This document shows positions 34,311-41,431 of a stretch of 64,000 nt of DNA, piece by piece (the stretch's first letter is position 1; every line of letters begins with the position of its first letter). The notes beneath the pieces were generated by a model. The model worked only from the letters and a program-made list of their open reading frames with translations. It did no database searches and had not been told where the DNA came from. The DNA is taken from the NCBI RefSeq assembly GCF_023617245.1, contig NZ_CP067396.1:5235001-5299000 (forward strand). Reading direction: 5' to 3'. Source of the DNA: Lysobacter enzymogenes. GTDB taxonomy: Bacteria; Pseudomonadota; Gammaproteobacteria; Xanthomonadales; Xanthomonadaceae. The translations under genes and the position numbers were made by a program.

Positions 34311-34336
34311 GCCCCCGCGGCGACCGCCGCGGGGGC
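34311..34336 (+). terminator. GC-rich terminator after the hydrolase gene
   Basis: GCCCCCGCGG (34311-34320) pairs perfectly with CCGCGGGGGC (34327-34336) across a 6-base loop, ten bases after the stop, followed by TTCG. Confidence 0.65.
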
Positions 34337-34359
34337 TTCGCCAAGAAGCATCCTGCAGC

Positions 34360-34444
34360 AGCGGCGCGAGCCGCGGCCGCGAAAACGCGACTGCGCCGAA
34401 GCTTCCGTCGCAGTCGCGTTTTCGCGGTCGCGGCTCGCGCCGTT
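34360..34444. repeat. Long inverted repeat, 36-base arms
   Basis: The arm 34360-34395 begins AGCGGCGCGAGCCGCGGCCG and pairs with 34409-34444 (ending GCGGCTCGCGCCGTT), with a single G-T mismatch and a 13-base loop. It resembles the GAGCGGCGCGAGCCGCGA-type intergenic palindromes common in Xanthomonads; a related half-element lies at 44826-44850. The rest of 34445-34805 shows no gene and holds the leader of the next one. Confidence 0.7.
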
Positions 34445-34805
34445 CCCACATTCCATCCGGCGCCCTCGCCTCCCGGCATCGTTTCCGGCCTACGCCGCCC
34501 GTCGAAGCCGCACGCCGCATCGCCCTCGCCCCTGAGCGCGCGCCGCGCCGACCTGCCCGAAGCGCCCGCGGGAAACTCCGCGCTGCGCCGCACAACCGCG
34601 TATGCGTTTCGCATGAATTTGTCTGCAATCTTCTCTTTCGTGATCGCCGCAACCGGCACGCGCGCGCATCCGTGATCGATTGGCCGCGGCAACACCGCGT
34701 GCCCCGCCGCAGCACGCAACAGCAACGAGCGCCATCGCGGCAAACGCGTCGGCGCCCGCCGCCGGCGTCCTTCAGTCCACCTCGACGATAGGACGGACCA
34801 TCGCC

Positions 34806-36107
34806 ATGAACACCGCTTCGGCAAGCAACGCTTCCGCGCCCCCGGCGCCCTCGCCCTCCCGCCACGACCTGCACGCGTTCTGGACCCTGGCCGACGACCT
34901 GCAACGGCAGACCGTCGACCACGCCGGCGCCTTGTTCGCGTTCGTGGAAACCGCCAGCCCGCCGCGCCTGTTCTCGCTGCTGGCGCAGTACCGCAGCTTC
35001 ACCGACTACTACATCGCCGACATCGCCCTGCTGATCGCGCGGCTGCCGCCAGGGCGCATGCGCAGCTTCCTCGCCGACATCCTGTTCGACGAACTCGGCA
35101 GCGGCGACGCGACGCAGGCGCATCCGCAGCTCTACGACGATTTCCTCGCCAGCCTGCGCATCGAGCACGCGCCGCACGACCGTCTGCCGCTCGCCGCCAA
35201 CCTCGCCCTGCTCGACGCCGCGCGCGCCGCCCTGGTCGCGCCGGGCGCGAGCGCGGCCTACGGCGTCGGCCTGCGCGGCATGGGCGGCGAATGCGTCTGC
35301 CAGGTCTACCTGGCCCGGCTGCACGAGCACCTGGTGCGCAATCCCTACATCCGCGAACACCACGACCGCATCGACTGGATCTTCTGGGACCTGCACGTCG
35401 GCGAACACGACATCGCCCACCGCGAGAAACTGCGCGCGCTGATCGGCGAGCAGATCGGCGGCATGGACGCGGGCAGCGTGGCCGAGCTGGAACGCGGCTA
35501 CCGCGACAGCATGGCGGCGTGGCAGTCGTTCTGGAGCCATATCCATGCCGCGGCGACCGCGCCGGACCCGCACGCGCACGCGCGCGGCCCGGGCGATTGC
35601 GCCGGCGCCGGCGAAGCGCCCATCGCCCAGTTCCACCTCGCCATCGGCGTGCACGACCTGCAGCAGGCGCGCGCGTTCTATTGCGACGTGCTCGGCGCCA
35701 AGCAGGGCCGCTCGACCCGCAACCTGGTCGATCTGGATTTCTACGGCCACCACCTGGTGATCCACCAGGCGCCGCGCGAATCCACCGGCGACAACGCGTT
35801 CGGCTCGGCCTTCTACGGCGAGACGGTCAAGGTGCCGCACTTCGGCATGAACCTGAACTGGCGCGACTGGAGCGCGCTGGCCGAGCGGATCAAGAGCCGC
35901 GGCTACGGCTTCATCGACCCGCCGCACGTGCGCATGCGCGCCCTGCCCGGCGAACACGCGACCATGTTCCTCGCCGACCCCAGCGGCAACGCCCTGGAAT
36001 TCAAGGCCTTCCGCAACCACGCCGAGGTGTTCGCGACGATCTTTTCGCCGCACACGCGCGACACCGACAGCCTGGACGGACTGGTGAAGAAAGCCGCGGC
36101 GGCGTGA
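34806..36107 (+). CDS. Fusion: haem-oxygenase-like diiron domain plus VOC metalloenzyme domain
   Basis: A 433-residue two-domain protein. Residues about 20-250 match the haem-oxygenase-like diiron oxidase (HDO) fold: DELGSGDATQAHPQLY gives Glu96 and His106, GGECVCQVYLA gives Glu162, and FWDLHVGEHDIAH gives His197, Asp202 and His205, the usual metal-ligand set. Residues about 274-402 form a VOC (glyoxalase/bleomycin-resistance/dioxygenase) domain with a complete facial triad: His277 (FHLAIGVHD), His345 (PHFGMNLN) and Glu398 (GNALEFKAF). Both metal sites look intact, so two successive oxidations or cleavages on one substrate are plausible. Substrate unknown. A class III aminotransferase gene is convergent next door. 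Confidence 0.78.
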   Translation: MNTASASNASAPPAPSPSRHDLHAFWTLADDLQRQTVDHAGALFAFVETASPPRLFSLLAQYRSFTDYYIADIALLIARLPPGRMRSFLADILFDELGSGDATQAHPQLYDDFLASLRIEHAPHDRLPLAANLALLDAARAALVAPGASAAYGVGLRGMGGECVCQVYLARLHEHLVRNPYIREHHDRIDWIFWDLHVGEHDIAHREKLRALIGEQIGGMDAGSVAELERGYRDSMAAWQSFWSHIHAAATAPDPHAHARGPGDCAGAGEAPIAQFHLAIGVHDLQQARAFYCDVLGAKQGRSTRNLVDLDFYGHHLVIHQAPRESTGDNAFGSAFYGETVKVPHFGMNLNWRDWSALAERIKSRGYGFIDPPHVRMRALPGEHATMFLADPSGNALEFKAFRNHAEVFATIFSPHTRDTDSLDGLVKKAAAA

Positions 36108-36112
36108 ACCGC

Positions 36113-36145
36113 GCCCGCGGCCGGCGCGACGCGCCGGTCGCGGGC
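36113..36145. terminator. Bidirectional terminator hairpin
   Basis: GCCCGCG and CCGGCGC (36113-36127) pair with GCGCCGG and CGCGGGC (36131-36145), giving a 15-step stem with one G-T pair and a 3-base loop, between the convergent fusion gene and aminotransferase gene. Confidence 0.6.
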
Positions 36146-36188
36146 CTCGCCGGCCGCGCCGCAACCACGCCGCGCCGCGGCTACGCGC

Positions 36189-37583
36189 TCAGTCCGCGGC
36201 GTAGCGATCGGCGACCGACAACGCTTCGTCGATCGCCGCCAGCCCGTGGCGCAGATCCGCTTCGTCGATGTTCAACGGCGGCACGATGTGCAGCCGGTTG
36301 CCGGCGGCGAACGGCCACACCCCGCCGCGCTTGCACGCCGCCACCAGTTCGGCCATCGGCGCATTGGCCGCGCCGGCGGCGTTGAACGGCACCAGCGGCG
36401 CGCGCGTGGCGCGGTCGCGCACCAGTTCGATCGCCCAGAACGCGCCCAGGCCGCGCACCTCGCCGACGCTGGCATGGCGCTCGCGCATCGCCGCCAACGC
36501 CGGCCCGATGATCTGCGCACCGATGCGGCGCGCGCGCTCGATCAAGCCTTCGCTGCGGTACACGCCGATGCAGGCCACCGCCGCCGCGCAGGCCAGCGGA
36601 TGGCCCGAGTACGTCAGCCCGCCCGGGAACGGCCGCTGCTGGTAGGCCTGGGCGATGCGTTCGCTGACGATCACCCCGCCCAGCGGCACGTAACCGCAGT
36701 TCACGCCCTTGGCGAAGGTGATCAGGTCCGGCACCACGCCCCAGCGGTCGATCGCGAACCACTCGCCGCAACGGCCGAAACCGGCCATCACCTCGTCGGC
36801 GATCAGCACGATGCCGTGGCGGTCGCACAAATCGCGCACTCCCTGCAGATAACCGTCCGGCGGCACCAGGATGCCGTTGCCGCCGACCACCGATTCGAGC
36901 AGGATCGCCGCCACCGTGTGCGGCCCTTCCAGCTCCAGGGTCTGCTGCAGATGCGCCAGCGCGCGCTCGCCTTCCTCGGCTTCGTCGCGCGCATGGAAAC
37001 TGGAGCGGTAGGCGTACGGCCCCCAGAACCGCACCACCCCGGGCGGGCCGGGCTCGGCGTTCCAGCGGCGCGGATCGCCAGTCAGCGCGATCGCGCCGGC
37101 GGTGGCGCCGTGGTAGCTGCGGTACATCGACATCAGCTTGTGCCGGCCGGTGTGCTGGCGGGCGATGCGCACCGCGTTCTCGACCGCCTCGGCGCCGCCG
37201 TTGGTGAAGAACACCCGGTCCAGATCGCCCGGCGCGACCTCGGCGATCATCCGCGCGGCCCGCGCGGTGGCTTCGTTGGCGTGGTACGGCGCGATCGTGC
37301 ACAGCGTCGCGGCCTGTTCGCGGATCGCCTCGACCAAGGCAGGATGCTGGTGGCCGAGGTTGACGTTGACCAGCTGGCTGGAGAAATCCAGCCAGCGCGT
37401 CCCGTGCTCGTCCCAGAACCACGAGCCCTGCGCGCCGGCCACCACCACCGGATCGATCAGCGCCTGCGCCGACCACGAATGCAGCACATGGCGGCGGTCG
37501 TCGCGCCACGCGGCGGAGCGCGCGTCGGTGGCGCCGGCCCGGTTCGACGCGGGCGACTGGCCTGTTTCGTCGATACGGTTCAT
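36189..37583 (-). CDS. Class III (omega) aminotransferase
   Basis: A 464-residue PLP enzyme of the omega-amino-acid:pyruvate and related transaminases. WFWDEHGTRWLDFSSQLVN, FFTNGGAEAVENAVRIARQ (phosphate-binding), YHGATAGAIALTG, and LIADEVMAGFGRCGEWFA are present. The Schiff-base Lys is Lys292 in TFAKGVNCGY. AGGAG lies 8 bases before ATG 37583, so I do not use the longer frame from 37640. The amino donor is not readable; its neighbour, the diiron-VOC fusion, could share the pathway. It ends convergently and is preceded by the GNAT gene 53 bases upstream. Confidence 0.9.
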   Translation of the reverse strand: MNRIDETGQSPASNRAGATDARSAAWRDDRRHVLHSWSAQALIDPVVVAGAQGSWFWDEHGTRWLDFSSQLVNVNLGHQHPALVEAIREQAATLCTIAPYHANEATARAARMIAEVAPGDLDRVFFTNGGAEAVENAVRIARQHTGRHKLMSMYRSYHGATAGAIALTGDPRRWNAEPGPPGVVRFWGPYAYRSSFHARDEAEEGERALAHLQQTLELEGPHTVAAILLESVVGGNGILVPPDGYLQGVRDLCDRHGIVLIADEVMAGFGRCGEWFAIDRWGVVPDLITFAKGVNCGYVPLGGVIVSERIAQAYQQRPFPGGLTYSGHPLACAAAVACIGVYRSEGLIERARRIGAQIIGPALAAMRERHASVGEVRGLGAFWAIELVRDRATRAPLVPFNAAGAANAPMAELVAACKRGGVWPFAAGNRLHIVPPLNIDEADLRHGLAAIDEALSVADRYAAD

Positions 37584-37636
37584 TCGCGTCTCTCCTGTTT
37601 GCCGACGGATCCGCATCATCGCATCGTCGGCGCCCG

Positions 37637-38365
37637 TCATTGCGGCGACGACGGCGCCACGTCCCAGCGTCCGTATCCCGACAGCCCCGCCGCCGCGGCC
37701 AATGCCACCGACGCCGCATTGTCGAGCTGGCAGCGGTACTGCGGCTCCCAGCCCTGCGCCAACGCATGGCGCGCGATCGCCCGCACCACCGCGCGGGCGT
37801 GGCCGCGGCCGCGATGCGCGGCCAGGGTCAGTACGCCCAGATCCATCAGCCGGGATTCATCCCAGCGGTACATGCTCGCCGCGCATACCAGCCGGCCGTC
37901 GGCGAAGGCGCCGAACGCGGCGTCGTGATCGAGCGCGACGTAGGCGTCGTCGCGGTCCTGTTCGCTGGCCTCGGATTCGAACATTGCGAACGCCGCGGCA
38001 TCGTCCGGACCCAGCGCGCGCACGTGGGCCGCGGGCGGTTCGGCGAGCACTCCGGCCTGATCGCGCAACGTGAAATAGAACAAGTGATCGGCGCCGTACA
38101 ACGGCGCACCCGCCTGCGCCAGCGCCGGCCGCAACTCGTCCGGTTCCAGCGGCGCGCCGACCGCCGCGACCAGCGCGTCGGCGAGCGCGGGATCCAGCAT
38201 CGCGCGCGCACCGGCCTCGGTCTCCAACAGGATCGCGCGGAATCGGGCGTGCGCCCGGATGTCGATCGTGACCGTCAGCGCCGACTCGCGCCAACGCGTC
38301 GCTTCGCCAGCGAAAGCCTGCTGCCAATGGGTTTCGACGAGGGCGGAGAACATGGACATGCGCAT
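37637..38365 (-). CDS. GNAT-family N-acetyltransferase
   Basis: A 242-residue protein with a C-terminal GNAT domain (about 115-235). The acetyl-CoA-binding loop is VLTLAAHRGRGHARAVVRAI (R/Q-x-x-G-x-G/A). The N-terminal 110 residues are a helical domain as in GNAT proteins that act on small metabolites. It lies directly upstream of the aminotransferase gene on the same strand, so the two are probably co-transcribed. Three in-frame ATGs (38365, 38359, 38353) are possible starts; none has a strong ribosome site. Confidence 0.8.
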   Translation of the reverse strand: MRMSMFSALVETHWQQAFAGEATRWRESALTVTIDIRAHARFRAILLETEAGARAMLDPALADALVAAVGAPLEPDELRPALAQAGAPLYGADHLFYFTLRDQAGVLAEPPAAHVRALGPDDAAAFAMFESEASEQDRDDAYVALDHDAAFGAFADGRLVCAASMYRWDESRLMDLGVLTLAAHRGRGHARAVVRAIARHALAQGWEPQYRCQLDNAASVALAAAAGLSGYGRWDVAPSSPQ

Positions 38366-38419
38366 ATAACCGGAGTCGGCGACCGGCCGTCATTGTGCAC
38401 GCTGCGCCCGCCGCGCGCC

Positions 38420-40090
38420 TCAGCCCCCGCGCAACTCCCGCCGCAGGATCTTGCCTACATTGCTCTTGGGCAGCTCATCGCGGAACTCGATCACATGCGG
38501 CACCTTGTAACCGGTGAGATTGGCCCGCGCATACGCCTTGATCTGCTCGGCCGTCAGCGCCGGATCCGAGCGCACCACCACCAGCTTGACCGCCTCGCCG
38601 GACTTCTCGCTCGGCACGCCCACCGCCGCGGATTCGCGGATGCCGGGCATCGCCGCCATCACGTCCTCGACTTCGTTGGGATACACGTTGAAGCCGGACA
38701 CCAGGATCATGTCCTTCTTGCGGTCGACCAGGAAAATGAAGCCGCGCTCGTCGACGCGGGCGATGTCGCCGGTGTGCAGCCAGCCGTCGCGGTCGATGGT
38801 GCGCGCGGTTTCCTCCGGCTGGCGCCAATAGCCTTTCATCACCTGCGGCCCCCGCAGGCACAGTTCGCCGGCTTCGCCCACCGGCAGGCGCTCGCCGGCA
38901 TCGTTCATCACGCAGGCCAGGGTCGAGGGCAGCGGCACGCCGATGGCGCCGCTGAACTCCATGTGCTCGACGATCGGATTGACCACCGCCACCGGCGAGC
39001 TTTCGGTCAGGCCGTAGCCTTCCACCAGCGCCTTGCCGGTCACCTGTTTCCAGCGCTCGGCCACCGCGCGCTGCACCGCGGTGCCGCCGCCGAAGCACAT
39101 CCGCAATTGCGAGAAGTCGACCTGGTCGAAGCCGGGCGTGTTGAGCAAACCGCTGAACAAGGTGTTGACGCCGGTGATCGCGGTGAACGGGGTCTTGCGC
39201 AGTTCCTTGACGAAGCCGGGCATGTCGCGCGGATTGGTGATCAGCACGCTGTGGCCGCCGGCGTTGAGGAACAACAGGCAATTGCAGGTCAACGCGAACA
39301 CGTGATAGAGCGGCAGCGCGGTGACGATGATTTCCTGGCCGGGGCGGATGCGCGCGCCGAACCAGGCCGAGACCTGCTGCAGGTTGGCGACCATGTTGCG
39401 ATGGGTCAGCATCGCGCCCTTGGACAGGCCGGTGGTGCCGCCGGTGTACTGCAGGAACGCGAGGTCGCCGGATTCGACGTGGACGTCGTTCCATTCGCGC
39501 CGAGCGCCGGCCGCGAGCGCGTCGCGCAAGCGCACCGCGCCTTCGATGCGGTAGTCCGGCACCATCCGCTTGACGTACTTGAGCGCGAAATTGAACAGCG
39601 CGCGCTTGGGCGGATCGAACAGGTCGCCGAGCGCGGTGGTGATCACCCCGGCCAGCTGCTTCGCCACGCCCGCGGCCTCGACCGTGGCGCCGAAGTTGTC
39701 GACCACGATCAGCGCCTTGGCGCCGCTGTCGTGGATCTGGTGGGCCAGCTCGCGCGCGGTGTACATCGGATTGATGTTGACCACCACCAGCCCCGCGCGC
39801 AGCGCGCCGAACAGCGCCACCGGGTACTGCAGGCAGTTGGGCAGCATGATCGCGACGCGGTCGCCCTTCTTGAGTTCGAGCTCGTAGCTCAGGTAGGCGG
39901 CGAAGCGGCGGCTGAGCGCGTCGAGCTCGGCGAAGCTCAGGATCTTGCCGAAATTGCTGTACGCCGGCCGCGCGCCGAACTCGGCCACGGTCTTGCGCAA
40001 CACGTCGTTGATGGTGCCCAGCGCGTCGGGATCGATCCGCGTGGGCACGTCGGACGGGTAGCTGGCGAACCAGGAAGGGGAAGAATCCAT
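38420..40090 (-). CDS. fadD: Long-chain-fatty-acid-CoA ligase
   Basis: A 556-residue adenylate-forming enzyme that activates long-chain fatty acids for beta-oxidation or lipid synthesis. The AMP-binding signature is LQYTGGTTGLSKGAMLTHRN. VEGYGLTESSPVAV, DGWLHTGDIARVDERGFIF and the FadD-specific RKKDMILVSGFNVYPNEVED follow, with the C-terminal Lys in SNVGKILRRELR. Length and motifs agree with bacterial FadD. The gene is 54 bases below the GNAT gene in map order but upstream in transcription. Confidence 0.9.
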   Translation of the reverse strand: MDSSPSWFASYPSDVPTRIDPDALGTINDVLRKTVAEFGARPAYSNFGKILSFAELDALSRRFAAYLSYELELKKGDRVAIMLPNCLQYPVALFGALRAGLVVVNINPMYTARELAHQIHDSGAKALIVVDNFGATVEAAGVAKQLAGVITTALGDLFDPPKRALFNFALKYVKRMVPDYRIEGAVRLRDALAAGARREWNDVHVESGDLAFLQYTGGTTGLSKGAMLTHRNMVANLQQVSAWFGARIRPGQEIIVTALPLYHVFALTCNCLLFLNAGGHSVLITNPRDMPGFVKELRKTPFTAITGVNTLFSGLLNTPGFDQVDFSQLRMCFGGGTAVQRAVAERWKQVTGKALVEGYGLTESSPVAVVNPIVEHMEFSGAIGVPLPSTLACVMNDAGERLPVGEAGELCLRGPQVMKGYWRQPEETARTIDRDGWLHTGDIARVDERGFIFLVDRKKDMILVSGFNVYPNEVEDVMAAMPGIRESAAVGVPSEKSGEAVKLVVVRSDPALTAEQIKAYARANLTGYKVPHVIEFRDELPKSNVGKILRRELRGG

Positions 40091-40260
40091 GGGAATGCGC
40101 GCTCCGGATACGAGCGCCCACGATAGCAAGCCGGCGCGCTCCACCGGCAGCCCGCGGGCGGTCCGGCCGCCTTGCCCAGCCGGGCCGGAAGCCAAGCGGG
40201 CGCGATCCATTCTTTGACCGCGATTGCGGTATGGAGCGTGCGTGCGCAGACGCTGCGCGC

Positions 40261-40674
40261 TCAGAAATGCGCGTCGAGGAACGCCGCCGCCGCATCCGAC
40301 AGGCCGACGACCTTGTCGGTGGCCTGGCGATAGAGCTTGAAGTTGAGTTCGGTCTGCGGCCGGCCGTCGTCCCACTGCGCATGCGGCTTGAGCTCGGCGC
40401 GGCCGAGCGGCCGCCGCGCGGTCGCGGTGCGGCGGATGCGCACGCTCACCCGCGGTGTCTGCCGCGCCACGCCCGGCCGCGGCGCCACCGCCTCGGCCGC
40501 GACCACGGTGCCGCGCGCGAACAGGCCGGCGCCGCCGGCGTTCTCGCTGGCGAACAGATAGACCGTATCGCCGGCGGCGATGCGCTTGCCGCCGTACATG
40601 GTCTTCTGCGCCGCGAACGCGAACGCGCGCGCGGCGGTGTCGCTGACCTCGGTCTTGATCGCGTAAACCGCCAT
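40261..40674 (-). CDS. EVE/PUA-like small protein
   Basis: A 137-residue protein starting at MAVYAIKTEV. The core (KRIAAGDTVYLFASENAGG, AGLFARGTVVAAEAV) has the pattern of EVE/PUA-type domains, which bind modified nucleic-acid bases, where GDxVxLxxxE and GLxARGxV are typical. No other domain is attached. I use ATG 40674; the longer frame runs through a tandem repeat and is not credible. The function is not known. Confidence 0.6.
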   Translation of the reverse strand: MAVYAIKTEVSDTAARAFAFAAQKTMYGGKRIAAGDTVYLFASENAGGAGLFARGTVVAAEAVAPRPGVARQTPRVSVRIRRTATARRPLGRAELKPHAQWDDGRPQTELNFKLYRQATDKVVGLSDAAAAFLDAHF

Positions 40675-40730
40675 GCCTGTGTCCACCGCGCGGGAATGCG
40701 AAGGCAACGCGAACCGACCTGCGATCCGGC

Positions 40731-40778
40731 CACGCGCCGACACGCGCCGACACGCGCCGACACGCGCCGACACGCGCC
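40731..40778 (+). repeat. Tandem repeat of CACGCGCCGA
   Basis: Four perfect 10-base copies (40731-40770) and a fifth partial one (CACGCGCC, 40771-40778). The unit is close to one helical turn, so repeats would fall on the same DNA face. It sits between the leftward EVE-like gene and the rightward lanthipeptide genes and may be part of either promoter. Confidence 0.75.
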
Positions 40779-41071
40779 AGCTTAGCGCCATGCTGCAAAG
40801 CGGCATGCACGGTCGTGCGTGGAGGGCCTGCGACGGCCATCGCATTCAGGCGACCGTTTGGCGCACGCGCCTGTTGACGGCGGTCCGTGCGCGCGCGCAG
40901 CGTATGCAGGCGGCGTCGGGGGGCGCCGGCGCGCGGGCCCGACCGGACTCGCGCATCGTCCAAGCCCACAGGCGCCGCAAACGCCACACCCGGATCGGAC
41001 CGCCGCAGGCACGCGGCGGCCGCGAAGGGATTCGCGCTTCATCCACAGAACCCGAAATGGAGGACAGCACC

Positions 41072-41281
41072 ATGCAACAGAATGACGACGTCGTCTCTGG
41101 CTGGTTGAACGGTTCCGACAGTGTCGACGGCCAGGACAATCCGGCCGGCTCGCTCTTCATCGAAGGCCAGGCCGCGGCGGAAGCCGCGATGACCGGCACC
41201 GGCATGCGCGCCACCCTGGGCGCTTGCGGCACGCTCGGCGGCACCAGCTGCAGCTACAACGGCGGCTGCCTCTGCTGCTGA
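41072..41281 (+). CDS. Class II lanthipeptide precursor (LanA)
   Basis: A 69-residue peptide. GGAGGA lies 7 bases before ATG 41072. The leader (about 1-40) is acidic and cysteine-free (MQQNDDVVSGWLNGSDSVDG) and ends in an Ala/Glu-rich segment. The core holds five cysteines (52, 60, 66, 68, 69) and seven Ser/Thr (T41, T43, T48, T54, T58, S59, S61), all needed for Ser/Thr-to-Cys thioether rings; it ends in Cys-Cys. The LanM gene follows after 150 bases. No typical double-Gly cleavage site is obvious: GG occurs only at 56-57 and 64-65, inside the core, so the leader boundary is uncertain. Confidence 0.85.
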   Translation: MQQNDDVVSGWLNGSDSVDGQDNPAGSLFIEGQAAAEAAMTGTGMRATLGACGTLGGTSCSYNGGCLCC

Positions 41282-41298
41282 TCCCGCATGCGGGCGAC

Positions 41299-41327
41299 GC
41301 GCAGCCCGGCCCCGGCCGCGGCTGCGC
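41299..41327 (+). terminator. Strong hairpin between precursor and LanM genes
   Basis: GCGCAGCC (41299-41306) pairs with GGCTGCGC (41320-41327), and inside it CGGCC pairs with GGCCG, leaving a 2-base loop and one bulge. There is no T-run. Such partial attenuators give more precursor than synthetase transcript in lanthipeptide operons. Confidence 0.55.
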
Positions 41328-41431
41328 GCCGATAACCCGGTAGCGGCACCCGCGCGCGCCGCGTTCGCGCGCTGTCTCCCGCGAGCCCGCGCCCGCGCGC
41401 GCCGGCCGCCTCGAAGGATCGAACCCGCACG

